Of a DNA stretch of 64,000 nt, positions 28,524 to 37,472 are shown piece after piece. A program made the translations under genes and the position numbers. Under the pieces are notes generated by a model. That model was not told the DNA's origin. It searched no databases and saw only the letters and a program-made list of their open reading frames with translations. Position 1 is the stretch's first letter. Every line of letters begins with the position of its first letter. This DNA is from Pelomonas caseinilytica (GTDB lineage Bacteria > Pseudomonadota > Gammaproteobacteria > Burkholderiales > Burkholderiaceae_C): the NCBI RefSeq assembly GCF_021353235.1, contig NZ_JAJTWT010000001.1, positions 310,001 through 374,000 on the forward strand. The letters are read 5' to 3'.

Positions 28524-28826
28524 GTGGGCACTCTGTCGCGCCGCCGGCTCATCCAGCTCGTGCCGCTGCTGGGCGCCGGGCTGGCCCGCGCCCAGTCCCA
28601 GCCGCTGCTCCAGGAAGGCGACGACGAAGCCAAGGCCGTGGACTACCACGCCGACGCCGCCAAGGTGGACCGCGCCAAGTCGCCGAAGTACGCCCCCGGC
28701 CAGACCTGCGCCAACTGCAGCCTCTACGCCCCGGACGGCGACAAGCCCAGCGGCGGCTGCGGCCTCTTCTACGGCAAGGACGTGCTGGCCAAGGGCTGGT
28801 GCAACGCCTGGGAAAAGAAGGCCTGA
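28524..28826 (+). CDS. high-potential iron-sulfur protein (HiPIP), Tat-exported
   Basis: Small periplasmic electron carrier with one [4Fe-4S] cluster. The GTG at 28524 gives 100 residues with a Tat signal (SRRRLIQ then a hydrophobic stretch ending AQA-type) and four cluster cysteines at 62, 65, 79 and 93 in the HiPIP spacing C-x2-C-x13-C-x13-C. The tail GWCNAW is typical. HiPIPs carry electrons to oxidases or photosynthetic reaction centres in Burkholderiales. Eleven bases separate it from phoH, but a functional link is not evident. Confidence 0.92.
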   Translation: MGTLSRRRLIQLVPLLGAGLARAQSQPLLQEGDDEAKAVDYHADAAKVDRAKSPKYAPGQTCANCSLYAPDGDKPSGGCGLFYGKDVLAKGWCNAWEKKA

Positions 28827-28856
28827 CAAAGCCAGGGCCGGGCGAAACCCCGGCAA

Positions 28857-28902
28857 GCGGGATGGGAGCGCCATCAACGACAATGCGCCTCCCACTTCCC
28901 GC
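28857..28902. repeat. imperfect inverted repeat before the aldo/keto reductase
   Basis: GCGGGATGGGAGCGC (28857-28871) pairs with GCGCCTCCCACTTCCCGC (28885-28902) apart from small bulges, around a 13-base loop that holds a -10-like GACAAT (28879-28884). It could be an operator or a weak terminator for the HiPIP transcript. Confidence 0.5.
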
Positions 28903-28910
28903 TGTTCGCC

Positions 28911-29891
28911 ATGATCTACCGTCCTCTCGGCCGCACCGGCTGGAACGTCTCCGCCATCAGCTTCGGCGCCTGGGCCATCGGCGGCACCTGGGGCGACACC
29001 GACGACACGGCCGCCATTGCGGCCCTGCACCACGCCCTGGACCGCGGCGTGAACTTCTTCGACACCGCCGACGTCTACGGCGACGGCCACAGCGAGCGGC
29101 TGCTCGCCCGGCTGCGCCGTGAGCGGCCCGGCGAAGCCTTCCACGTCGCCACCAAGGCCGGCCGCCGCCTGAACCCGCATGTCGCCGAGGGCTACCGCGA
29201 CCTGCGCCCCTTCGTCGAGCGCAGCCTCGCCAACCTCGAGACCGAGGCGCTGGACCTGCTGCAGCTGCACTGCCCGCCCAGCGCCGTCTACGCCATGCCC
29301 GAGGTCTTCGACGCCCTGGACGACCTCGTCCGCGAGGGCAAGCTGCGCCACTACGGCGTCAGCGTCGAGCGCATTGACGAGGCCATGGCGGCCCTCGCCT
29401 ACCCTGGCGTGCAGTCCGTGCAGATCATCTTCAACCTCTTCCGCCAGCGGCCCGCCGAAGCCTTCCTGCCCGCGGCGCAGGCGGCCCGGGTCGGCGTGCT
29501 GGCCCGGCTGCCGCTGTCCAGCGGCATGCTCAGCGGCAAGTTCACGCGGCAGAGCCGCTTCAGCGACGACGACCACCGCAAGTTCAACCGCCAGGGCGAA
29601 GCCTTCGACAAGGGCGAGACCTTCTCCGGCGTCGACTACGAGCAGGGCCTGGCCGCCGTCGAGGAGCTGCGCGGCCTGCTGCCGCCCGGCGTGAGCATGG
29701 CCCGCCTGGCCCTGCGCTGGATCCTGATGCACGAGGCCGTGACCGCCGCCATCCCCGGCGGACGCACGCCCGAGCAGGTGGACGAGAACGTCAGCGCCGC
29801 CGACCTGGCCGCCCTGCCCGCGCCGCTGATGCAGGCCCTGGCCGACCTCTACCGCCGCCGCATCGCGCCGCAGGTGCACGCGCTGTGGTGA
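28911..29891 (+). CDS. aldo/keto reductase
   Basis: NAD(P)H-dependent oxidoreductase with a TIM barrel, 326 residues. Catalytic tetrad positions are visible: Asp and Tyr in FFDTADVYGDG, Lys in VATKAG and His in LLQLHCP. The C-terminal cofactor region is AAIPGGRTPEQVDEN. It resembles the YajO/IolS-like AKR group. The physiological carbonyl substrate cannot be told from the sequence. The inverted repeat at 28857-28902 lies just upstream. Confidence 0.92.
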   Translation: MIYRPLGRTGWNVSAISFGAWAIGGTWGDTDDTAAIAALHHALDRGVNFFDTADVYGDGHSERLLARLRRERPGEAFHVATKAGRRLNPHVAEGYRDLRPFVERSLANLETEALDLLQLHCPPSAVYAMPEVFDALDDLVREGKLRHYGVSVERIDEAMAALAYPGVQSVQIIFNLFRQRPAEAFLPAAQAARVGVLARLPLSSGMLSGKFTRQSRFSDDDHRKFNRQGEAFDKGETFSGVDYEQGLAAVEELRGLLPPGVSMARLALRWILMHEAVTAAIPGGRTPEQVDENVSAADLAALPAPLMQALADLYRRRIAPQVHALW

Positions 29892-29926
29892 CCGGGCCTG
29901 CTGCCAGGGCCTGACCCGCCTGGCCG

Positions 29927-29932
29927 GACAAT
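29927..29932 (+). promoter_or_regulatory. -10-like box abutting dinB start
   Basis: GACAAT ends seven bases before the dinB ATG, with no Shine-Dalgarno between them, predicting a leaderless or near-leaderless mRNA. No LexA-type CTGT-N8-ACAG box is visible in the 48 bases upstream. Confidence 0.4.
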
Positions 29933-29939
29933 CCCGGCC

Positions 29940-31148
29940 ATGCCGCAGCCCGACCGCTGGATCGCCCACCTCGACATGGACGCCTTCTACGCGTCCGTCG
30001 AGCTGCTGCGTTATCCGCAGCTCAAGGGCGAGGCCGTCGTCATCGGCGGGCGGCGGGCCGATGCGCCGCGGCAGCGCGAAGACGGCTCCTGGCAGTACGC
30101 CCGGCTGCGCGACTACACCGGCCGCGGCGTCGTCACCACCTCCACCTACGCCGCCCGGGACCTCGGCGTGTTCTCGGCCATGGGCCTGATGAAGGCCGCG
30201 CTGCGCGCGCCCGACGCCATCCTGCTGCCGGCTGACTTCGACAGCTACCGCAAGTACTCGCGCCTGTTCAAAGCCGCCGTCGCGGAGGTGGCGCCCGTCA
30301 TCGAGGACCGCGGCATCGACGAGATCTACATCGACCTGACGGACGTGCCCGGCGTGCGCGACGCCGTCGGCCACGACCCGCTCGGCGGCGTCAAGGCCGT
30401 GGCGCGGGAGATCAAGAACTCCGTCTGGCGGGCCACGGGCCTGACCTGCTCCATCGGCATCACGCCCAACAAGCTGCTCAGCAAGATCGCGAGCGAACTC
30501 GACAAGCCTGACGGCATCACCGTGCTGACCCTGGCGGACATTCCGGCGCGCATCTGGCCGCTGGCCGTGCGCAAGATCAACGGCATCGGCCCCAAGGCGG
30601 GGGACCGCCTCGTCAAGCTCGGCCTGCAGACGGTGGGCGACATCGCCGCCGCCGACCCGCGCTGGCTTATCGAGCAGTTCGGCGAAAGCTACGGCCACTG
30701 GCTGCACAACGCCGCGCACGGCCGCGACTCGCGCCCCATCGTCACGCACAGCGAGCCGGTCTCCATCAGCCGCGAGACCACCTTCGAGCGCGACCTGCAC
30801 GCCGTGCACGACAAGGCCCTGCTCGGCGGCATCATGGACGAGCTCTGCGAACGCCTGGCGCAGGACCTCGCCCGCAAGCGCTACGCCGGCAAGACGGTGG
30901 GCATCAAGCTGCGCTTCGAGGGCTTCGTCACCGTCACGCGCGACCAGACGCTGAAAACGCCCATCCTCACGGCCGCCGACATCCGCCATGCCGCGGGCCT
31001 GTGCCTGAAGCGCGTCAAGTTCGACAAGCGGCTGCGGCTGATGGGCGTGCGCATCGGCAACCTCGTCCATGCCAGCGAGGTGCCGCCGGCCGTGCCGGCC
31101 GCGGAGCGCGCCAAGGCGCCCGAGCGGGAGAATCTCTCGCTGTTCTGA
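29940..31148 (+). CDS. dinB: DNA polymerase IV (Y-family)
   Basis: Error-prone translesion polymerase, 402 residues. Metal-binding residues are in HLDMDAFYASVE (residues 10-21) and GIDEIYIDLTD; SIGITPNKLLSKIASELDKP is the palm signature and NGIGPKAGDRL the helix-hairpin-helix. A short insertion after the first strand ([18 protein letters not shown]) distinguishes it from E. coli DinB, and the tail lacks an obvious beta-clamp QLxLF box apart from the final ENLSLF. The stop overlaps the helicase start (ATGA), suggesting joint use in repair. Confidence 0.93.
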   Translation: MPQPDRWIAHLDMDAFYASVELLRYPQLKGEAVVIGGRRADAPRQREDGSWQYARLRDYTGRGVVTTSTYAARDLGVFSAMGLMKAALRAPDAILLPADFDSYRKYSRLFKAAVAEVAPVIEDRGIDEIYIDLTDVPGVRDAVGHDPLGGVKAVAREIKNSVWRATGLTCSIGITPNKLLSKIASELDKPDGITVLTLADIPARIWPLAVRKINGIGPKAGDRLVKLGLQTVGDIAAADPRWLIEQFGESYGHWLHNAAHGRDSRPIVTHSEPVSISRETTFERDLHAVHDKALLGGIMDELCERLAQDLARKRYAGKTVGIKLRFEGFVTVTRDQTLKTPILTAADIRHAAGLCLKRVKFDKRLRLMGVRIGNLVHASEVPPAVPAAERAKAPERENLSLF

Positions 31149-33523
31149 TGACGTCGCCCGAGCCTTCTTCCTGGACCTACACCGTCTCGGTCCGCAGCCT
31201 GTGCGAGTTCACCGCCAAACGCGGCGACCTCGACCGCCGCTTCACGCCCTCGGCCACCGCCCTCGAAGGCCAGGCCGGGCAGATGGCCGTCATCGCCCGA
31301 CGCTCGCCAGGCTATGAGACCGAGCTGCCGCTGCAGGGCCAGCACGGCCACCTGCGCGTGCGCGGCCGGGCCGACGGCTTCGAAGCCGACGTGAACCGGC
31401 TGGAAGAGATCAAGACCATCCGCGGCCCGGTAGAGATCATTCCGGAAAACCGCCGCGCCCTGCACTGGGCGCAGCTCGAGACCTACGGCGCCCTCATCGC
31501 CGCCGATCGTGGCCTGGCCGAGCTGGAGCTGGCCCTGGTCTACGTGGATGCCGACACCCAGCACGAGACCGTGCTGCGCGAGACCGTGGCGGCCCCGGCG
31601 CTGCAGGCCGCCTTCGAGGCCCGCTGCCGAGCCTTCGAGGCCTGGGCGGCCCAGGAGGCGGGCCACCGCGCCGCGCGCGACGAGGCGCTGGCGCAACTGC
31701 CCTTCCCGCTGGGCGAACTGCGCCCCGGCCAGCGCCTGCTGGCCGAGGCCGTCTACCGCGCCACCGCCCACGGCCGCTGCCTGCTGGCCCAGGCGCCCAC
31801 GGGCATCGGCAAGACCCTGGGCACCCTCTACCCGCTGCTGCGCGCCATGCCGTCCCGGCAGCTCGACAAGATCGGCTACATGACCTGCAAGGGCACCGGC
31901 CGCATCATGGCCCTGGACGCCCTGCAGGCCCTGCGCGAAGCGACGCCGGGGCGCCACCTGCGCGCGCTCACGCTGGTCGCCAAGGAGCAGGCCTGCGAGC
32001 ACCCGACCCTGGCCTGCCATGGCGACGCCTGCCCCCTGGCCCGCGGCTTCTACGACCGCCTGCCCGCCGCCCGCGAGGAGGCGGTCCGCACCGCCTGGCT
32101 GGACCCGTCCGCCCAGCGCCGCATCGCCCTGCAGCACGGCATCTGCCCCTACTACCTCGGCCAGGAGCTGCTGCGCTGGGCCGACGTGGTCGTCGGCGAC
32201 GTGCACCATGCCTTCGATCCGCATGGCCAGCTCTTCAACCTCGCCCAGTCCCAGGACTGGCGCCTCGCGCTGCTGGTGGACGAGGCCCACAACCTCGTCG
32301 ACCGCGCCCGCGCCATGTACAGCGCCACGCTGAGCCTGCAAAGCGTGCGCGACACCCTGCCCCAGGCGCCCAAGCCCATGCGCCCGACGCTGCGCCGGCT
32401 GGCGCGTGAACTGGCCACCCTGGCCGGCGCCCAGCCGGCCGCCTACCAGGCCTTCGCCGAGGTGCCCGAGGCCCTGGCCGACGCCCTGCAGCTCGTCAAC
32501 GCCGCCCTGGGCGAGCACATGCAGAACCATCCGCTCGAGAACGGGCCGCTGATGCAGTTCTATTTCGAGACCCTGTCCCTGCAGCGGGTCCTCGACAAGT
32601 TCGGCGAGCACTCGCTGTGCGACCTGGAGCGCGGCGCCGCCACGGCGCGGGCCGCCGCACCGGCCGAGCCCCGCGCCGCCGTGCCGGTCAACCTCTCGCT
32701 GCTCGACGACGACCCGGACCACGCTGAGGACACCGGGCCCGCGCTGCCCGACGGAGCCGACGTGCTGCTCTCCATCCGCAACATCGTGCCCGGCGCCTTC
32801 CTGAGGCAGCGCTTCGAGGGCCTGCACAGCGCGACGCTCTTCTCCGCCACCCTCGGCCCGGCCGACTACCAGCGCGACCTGCTCGGCCTGCCGGAGGACA
32901 CCGCCTGGATCGACGTGCCTGCGCCCTTTCCGCCCGAGCACCTGAGCGTGCGTGTGGCCGACCGCCTGTCCACGCGCTACGAGCACCGCGAGGCCTCGCT
33001 CGACGCCCTCGTGGCCGTGCTGGCGCGGCAGTTCGAAGAGCACCCGGGCAACTACCTCGCCTTCTTCAGCAGCTTCGACTACCTCGACAAGGCCGCGGCC
33101 CGCCTGGCCCGGCGCCACCCCAGCGTGCCGCAATGGAGCCAGTCCCGCGCGATGGGCGAGGCGGCGCGGCGGGCCTTCCTCGACCGCTTCGTGCCGGACG
33201 GCCGCGGCATCGGCTTCGCGGTGCTGGGCGGCGCCTTCGCCGAGGGCGTGGACCTGCCCGGCACGCGCCTGATCGGCGCCTTCATCGCCACGCTGGGCCT
33301 GCCGCCGGTGTCGCCGCTGCAGGAGCAGATCCGCGAGCGGCTGGACGGCCTCTTCGGCGCCGACCACGGCTATGCCGACCTCGTGCCCGGCATGCAGAAG
33401 GTCGTGCAGGCGGCCGGGCGCGTGCTGCGCTCGGTGGACGACCGCGGCTGGGTCTGGCTGCTGGATCGGCGCTACCGCCGGCCCGAGGTGCGCGCGCTGC
33501 TGCCGGCCTGGTGGCAGCTCTGA
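31148..33523 (+). CDS. PD-(D/E)XK nuclease fused to XPD/DinG-family helicase
   Basis: A 791-residue protein with two parts. Residues ~1-125 look like a RecB/Cas4-type nuclease: Asp76 in RGRADGF, ExK at Glu87-Lys89 (EEIKT) and the QxxxY helix at 109-113. The rest is a superfamily 2 iron-sulfur helicase: Walker A APTGIGKT near residue 220, DEAH box LVDEAHN, four cysteines (KEQAC, LAC, DAC, GIC) in the Fe-S position, and C-terminal motifs LFSATLG, FFSSFDYLDK and QAAGRVLRS. It starts inside the dinB stop codon, so DNA repair is the likely role. Confidence 0.87.
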   Translation: MTSPEPSSWTYTVSVRSLCEFTAKRGDLDRRFTPSATALEGQAGQMAVIARRSPGYETELPLQGQHGHLRVRGRADGFEADVNRLEEIKTIRGPVEIIPENRRALHWAQLETYGALIAADRGLAELELALVYVDADTQHETVLRETVAAPALQAAFEARCRAFEAWAAQEAGHRAARDEALAQLPFPLGELRPGQRLLAEAVYRATAHGRCLLAQAPTGIGKTLGTLYPLLRAMPSRQLDKIGYMTCKGTGRIMALDALQALREATPGRHLRALTLVAKEQACEHPTLACHGDACPLARGFYDRLPAAREEAVRTAWLDPSAQRRIALQHGICPYYLGQELLRWADVVVGDVHHAFDPHGQLFNLAQSQDWRLALLVDEAHNLVDRARAMYSATLSLQSVRDTLPQAPKPMRPTLRRLARELATLAGAQPAAYQAFAEVPEALADALQLVNAALGEHMQNHPLENGPLMQFYFETLSLQRVLDKFGEHSLCDLERGAATARAAAPAEPRAAVPVNLSLLDDDPDHAEDTGPALPDGADVLLSIRNIVPGAFLRQRFEGLHSATLFSATLGPADYQRDLLGLPEDTAWIDVPAPFPPEHLSVRVADRLSTRYEHREASLDALVAVLARQFEEHPGNYLAFFSSFDYLDKAAARLARRHPSVPQWSQSRAMGEAARRAFLDRFVPDGRGIGFAVLGGAFAEGVDLPGTRLIGAFIATLGLPPVSPLQEQIRERLDGLFGADHGYADLVPGMQKVVQAAGRVLRSVDDRGWVWLLDRRYRRPEVRALLPAWWQL

Positions 33524-33644
33524 ATGCGGCTTAAGTCACGAAGCGCCGCGGTGGCCGAGGGCAGTTGTGTGGGGATGTTGCCCGCCGTCAGCCCCGGCTG
33601 CACCCGGTAACCGGCGCCGACGGGGCCCATGCGACGCTGGCGGC

Positions 33645-34274
33645 ATGCGCCGCTTCCCCGCCACAGCCCTCACCCGCCCGACGGCATCCCGCCTCGCGTC
33701 CACCGCCCTGCTCGCCAGCCTGACCATCCTCGCCGCCTGCGGTGGCGGCGGCGGCTCCAGCGCCACTGCGCCGGCCACGCCTTCCGCGCCGGCCTCCTCG
33801 GCTTCGCAGCCGACCAGCACCGCGGGCACCCGCATCACCTGCAACCTGCCCAACTTCGAGGCCGAGATGCTGGCGGCCGTCAACGCGCGCCGCCGCGCCG
33901 GCGCCAGCTGCGGCACGCGCGGCAGCTTCCCGGCCGCTCCCGACCTGGCCTGGAACGCCGCCATCACCCAGGCCGCCGTCGCGCACAGCGACGACATGGT
34001 CGCGCGCAACTTCTTCGACCACACCGGCAGCGACGGCAGCAGCCCCGGCGACCGCATGACGGCCGCCGGCTACCCCTGGCGCGGCTGGGGCGAGAACATC
34101 GCAGCCGGCCAGTCCAGCGTCGCCGAGGTGGTGGACGGCTGGATGAAGAGCGACGGCCACTGCGCCAACCTGATGAACGCGGCCTTCCGCGACATCGGCG
34201 TGGCCTGCGTCGCCGGCAATGCCGGCACCCCCTACCGCAGCTACTGGACGCAGGACTTCGGTACGCCTCGATAG
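33645..34274 (+). CDS. CAP/SCP-domain lipoprotein
   Basis: A 209-residue lipoprotein: signal peptide ending in lipobox LAAC, a Gly/Ser/Ala/Pro-rich linker and a CAP (SCP-like) domain from about residue 70. Seen motifs are MLAAVNARRRAG, AVAHSDDMVARNFFDHTG, GWGENIAAG, VVDGWMKSDGHCANLMN and SYWTQDFG, with the conserved His and Glu positions of CAP proteins. It acts outside the cytoplasm, probably on the outer membrane; the activity of bacterial CAP proteins is largely unknown. The 121 bases before it show no clear feature. Confidence 0.88.
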   Translation: MRRFPATALTRPTASRLASTALLASLTILAACGGGGGSSATAPATPSAPASSASQPTSTAGTRITCNLPNFEAEMLAAVNARRRAGASCGTRGSFPAAPDLAWNAAITQAAVAHSDDMVARNFFDHTGSDGSSPGDRMTAAGYPWRGWGENIAAGQSSVAEVVDGWMKSDGHCANLMNAAFRDIGVACVAGNAGTPYRSYWTQDFGTPR

Positions 34275-34427
34275 ACAGTTAGCGGCCACCGCGCCCGGCC
34301 GCGGCGATTCGTGAAATCCTCACGGTCCCGCCACACCCGGCGACGAGAGGCGCTGTGCTCGCCGGCCAGGCGGCCGGGGCGGGCCCGTCCTCCTCCGCGA
34401 GAATGCAGGAAGACGCCTTTCCCGCCC

Positions 34428-35210
34428 ATGAAGTCCCCACACCCCGGCGCCGCCCCGGACACCGTGGCCGTCACCACCGCCGCCGTCAACCCGCTGCAGC
34501 AGGGCCTGGCCCTGTTCCAGGCCACGCCGCCCGACTACGCCCGCGCCGTGGGCTGGTTCCGCGCCGCCGCCGAGAGCGGCGACGGTGACGGCCTGGCCAT
34601 GCTGGGGTTGTGCCAGCTCGAGGGCCTGGGCATGCCGGCCGACCCGGTCCAGGCCCGCGCCCTGCTGGAGCGCGCCGCGGCACGCAGCAGTGCCATCGGC
34701 CGCTTCCAGTTCGGGCGTGTGCTGATGACCGGGCGCGGCGGCCCGGCCGACGAGGCGCGCGGCCTGTCGGCCTATGTGTCCGCCGCCGCCATGGGCCATG
34801 CCGAAGCCACCTTCAACCTCGCCAACTGCCTGTACGCCGGCGTGGGCTGCCTGCCCGACCGCCTGGCGGCCAAGGCCCTCTACCTGCGCAGCCGCAACCT
34901 CGGCTGCGCCCTGCGCCCGCAAGGCGTGCTGGTGCACAAGCGCGAGCTGAAGGCCGTCCGGACGCTGGCCCACCGCTTCGCCGACCCACGCCGCCTGGCC
35001 TTCCTCATCGGCGAGCGCCAGCAGGAACTGGCCCTGGTGCAGGCCGTCGTGCAGCCCCGCATCGAGCAGCGCCGCAAGGCCGACAAGCCCCAGCCGCTGC
35101 GCCAGGCCGGCCGCCTGGCCGTGGGCGTGGTCGCCGCCGTGGCGGGCACGCTCGGCGGCTATCTGCGGCCCCCGTCCAGCGATGCCGGACCGACGACGCT
35201 CAGCTTCTGA
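34428..35210 (+). CDS. Sel1-like repeat (TPR-type) protein
   Basis: A 260-residue protein with at least three Sel1-like repeats between about residues 20 and 150 (for example AVGWFRAAAESGDGDGLAML, ALLERAAARSSAIGRFQFG and LSAYVSAAAMGHAEATFNLA), followed by a basic region and a C-terminal hydrophobic segment (LAVGVVAAVAGTLGGYL). Such repeats mediate protein contacts. No signal peptide, so the tail helix may anchor it to the inner membrane. The ATG at 34428 is chosen over 34311, which would add a low-complexity Arg-rich leader. The 153 bases upstream hold nothing I can identify. Confidence 0.78.
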   Translation: MKSPHPGAAPDTVAVTTAAVNPLQQGLALFQATPPDYARAVGWFRAAAESGDGDGLAMLGLCQLEGLGMPADPVQARALLERAAARSSAIGRFQFGRVLMTGRGGPADEARGLSAYVSAAAMGHAEATFNLANCLYAGVGCLPDRLAAKALYLRSRNLGCALRPQGVLVHKRELKAVRTLAHRFADPRRLAFLIGERQQELALVQAVVQPRIEQRRKADKPQPLRQAGRLAVGVVAAVAGTLGGYLRPPSSDAGPTTLSF

Positions 35211-35270
35211 TCTCCACGCCGAGGGCCAGGCGGGTCCGGCTCCGTCATCGATGGCACATTCTGGCCTGCC

Positions 35271-36179
35271 ATGAGCCGTGCCCGCCTTCCCTCCCTCGAT
35301 GCCCTTCTCGCCTTCGAGGCCTGCGCCCGCCTGGGCAGCTTCGAGGCGGCGGGCGCCGAACTGGCCCTGACGGCCAGCGCCGTCGCCAAGCGCCTGGCCG
35401 GCCTGGAAGACCGCCTCGCCCAGCCGCTGCTGACCCGCGGACCGCGCGGCCTCGGCCTGACCGCCGCGGGGCACGAATACCTGCCCCAGGTGCGCCAGGC
35501 CCTGGCGCTGCTGCAAGCCATGCCGCTGCACCAGCGCGCCAGCCAGAGGCGCGAGCGCCTGCGCATCAGCTCCACGCCCACCTTCGCCCGGCAGTTGCTG
35601 GTGCCGGCCCTGCCCGACTTCACCGCGGCGCACCCCGAAGTGGAACTGGAGCTGACCCTTTCCGTGCCGCTGCTGGCCGAGGGCGACGCGGGTGCAGACC
35701 TAGAGATCCGCCACGGCGCGGTCCCCGACGAGATCTCCCCGGCCCAGGTCCTGCTGCGCGACCGGCTCACGCCGCTGGCGGCGCCGGCGCTGCTGGAGCG
35801 CTTCCCACCGCTGCAGCAGCCCGCCGACCTGCTCGCGCTGCCGCTGCTGCGCACGCCGCTGCAGCCCTGGGCGCCCTGGCTGGCCGCCGCCGGCCTGGCC
35901 GACGCCGCCGAGCCCGATGCGGGCCCCCGCTTCGTGGACCTCGGCCTCACGCTGGCCGCCGCCCTCGCCGGGCAGGGCGTGGTGCTGGCCCGGCTCAGCC
36001 TGGCCCGCCATGAACTGGTCGAGGGGCGGCTCTTGCAGCCCTTCGCGCTCGCCGTGCAGGCAGACCGCCACTACGGCCTCGTGCGCCACCGCCCAAGCCC
36101 CGCGGCCGAAGCCTTCGCGGCCTGGCTGCACGGCCATTGCCGCGCGCTGGAAGCGGAAAACCTTTCCGCCGCCCACTGA
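35271..36179 (+). CDS. LysR family transcriptional regulator
   Basis: A 302-residue regulator. The N-terminal winged helix reads LDALLAFEACARLGSFEAAGAEL ALTASAVAKRLAGLE, with the LysR recognition helix, and the ligand domain follows (ISSTPTFARQLLVPALPDF, PLLAEGDADLEIRHG). It resembles the GcvA-like subgroup. The lldD-type gene starts 69 bases downstream in the same direction and is the likeliest target. The inducer is unknown. Confidence 0.9.
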   Translation: MSRARLPSLDALLAFEACARLGSFEAAGAELALTASAVAKRLAGLEDRLAQPLLTRGPRGLGLTAAGHEYLPQVRQALALLQAMPLHQRASQRRERLRISSTPTFARQLLVPALPDFTAAHPEVELELTLSVPLLAEGDAGADLEIRHGAVPDEISPAQVLLRDRLTPLAAPALLERFPPLQQPADLLALPLLRTPLQPWAPWLAAAGLADAAEPDAGPRFVDLGLTLAAALAGQGVVLARLSLARHELVEGRLLQPFALAVQADRHYGLVRHRPSPAAEAFAAWLHGHCRALEAENLSAAH

Positions 36180-36248
36180 GGTTTTTTCCGGGGCGCGCCG
36201 GCCGCGCCGGCCCTAGCATCGCGGCCATCCTTCCGACGCCCCTGCGCC

Positions 36249-37403
36249 ATGCCCGTCATCACCTGCATCGAAGACCTGCGCCAGCTCGCCGAAAAGCGCG
36301 TGCCGCGCATGTTCTACGACTACGCCGACTCCGGCTCCTGGACCGAAACCACCTACCGCGCCAACGAAAGCGACTTCCAGGCCATCAAGCTGCGCCAGCG
36401 CGTGGCCGTCAACATGGAGGGCCGCAGCACCGCCGTGAAGATGGTGGGCCAGGACGCCGCCATGCCCGTGGCCATCGCGCCCGTGGGCCTGACCGGCATG
36501 CAGCACGCCGACGGCGAGATCCACGCGGCCCGCGCGGCCGAGAAGTTCGGCATCCCCTTCACGCTGTCGACGATGAGCATCTGCTCCATCGAGGACATCG
36601 CCGAGCACACCAGCCAGCCCTTCTGGTTCCAGCTCTACATGATGCGGGACCGCGAGGCCATGGCGCGCATGATCGAGCGCTGCAAGGCCGCCAAGTGCTC
36701 GGCCCTGGTGCTGACGCTGGATCTGCAGGTCATCGGCCAGCGCCACAAGGACCTGAAGAACGGCCTGACCGCGCCGCCGCGGCCCACGCTGGCCAACATC
36801 CTCAACCTCATGACCAAGCCGCGCTGGTGCCTGGGCATGGCCGGCACGCGGCGCCACACCTTCCGCAACCTCGTCGGCCACGTGAAGGGCGTCAGCGACA
36901 TGCGCTCGCTCTCCGCCTGGACCAACGAGCAGTTCGACCCGCGCCTGTCCTGGGCGGACATCGCCTGGGTCAAGGAGCAGTGGGGCGGCAAGCTCATCCT
37001 CAAGGGCATCATGGACGTCGAGGACGCCAAGCTGGCCGTGCAGTCCGGCGCCGACGCCCTGGTCGTCAGCAACCACGGCGGCCGTCAGCTCGACGGCGCG
37101 CCCAGCAGCATCCACGCCCTGCCGGCCATCGTGGCCGAGGTGGGCGACAAGATCGAGGTCTGGATGGACGGCGGCATCCGCTCCGGCCAGGACGTGCTCA
37201 AGGCCTGGGCCCTGGGCGCCCGCGGCACGATGATCGGCCGGGCCATGGCCTACGGCCTCGGCGCCATGGGGGAGGAAGGCGTGACCAAGGCGCTGCAGAT
37301 CCTGCACAAGGAGCTGGACGTGACCATGGCCTTCTGCGGCCACACCCGGCTCACCAACGTCACCCGCGACATCCTCGTGCCCGGCACCTTCCCGACGGCC
37401 TGA
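36249..37403 (+). CDS. lldD: FMN-dependent alpha-hydroxy-acid dehydrogenase (LldD family)
   Basis: FMN enzyme oxidising L-lactate or a related 2-hydroxy acid, membrane-associated in relatives. 384 residues. Family motifs: RMFYDYADSGSWTE at the N-terminus, PVAIAPVGLTGM, QLYMMRDRE, the catalytic SNHGGRQLDG (His near residue 279) and MDGGIRSGQDVLKA plus GARGTMIGRA for FMN phosphate. L-lactate dehydrogenase is most likely, but glycolate- or mandelate-type specificity cannot be excluded. It follows a LysR regulator gene in the same direction. Confidence 0.88.
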   Translation: MPVITCIEDLRQLAEKRVPRMFYDYADSGSWTETTYRANESDFQAIKLRQRVAVNMEGRSTAVKMVGQDAAMPVAIAPVGLTGMQHADGEIHAARAAEKFGIPFTLSTMSICSIEDIAEHTSQPFWFQLYMMRDREAMARMIERCKAAKCSALVLTLDLQVIGQRHKDLKNGLTAPPRPTLANILNLMTKPRWCLGMAGTRRHTFRNLVGHVKGVSDMRSLSAWTNEQFDPRLSWADIAWVKEQWGGKLILKGIMDVEDAKLAVQSGADALVVSNHGGRQLDGAPSSIHALPAIVAEVGDKIEVWMDGGIRSGQDVLKAWALGARGTMIGRAMAYGLGAMGEEGVTKALQILHKELDVTMAFCGHTRLTNVTRDILVPGTFPTA

Positions 37404-37472
37404 GCCGCCGCGCCAGCGCCCCCCGCCGCGGTGACTTTCGCCCGCCGGCGCGGGCCGTGCGCTACTGGCCGC

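Noticed and set aside
29892-29939. LexA-type SOS box upstream of dinB
   Set aside because: No CTGT-N8-ACAG pattern is present; SOS control through a more distant site cannot be excluded.
30881-33367. Minus-strand open frame of about 828 codons opposite dinB and the helicase
   Set aside because: Shadow of two well supported genes; no domain was recognised.
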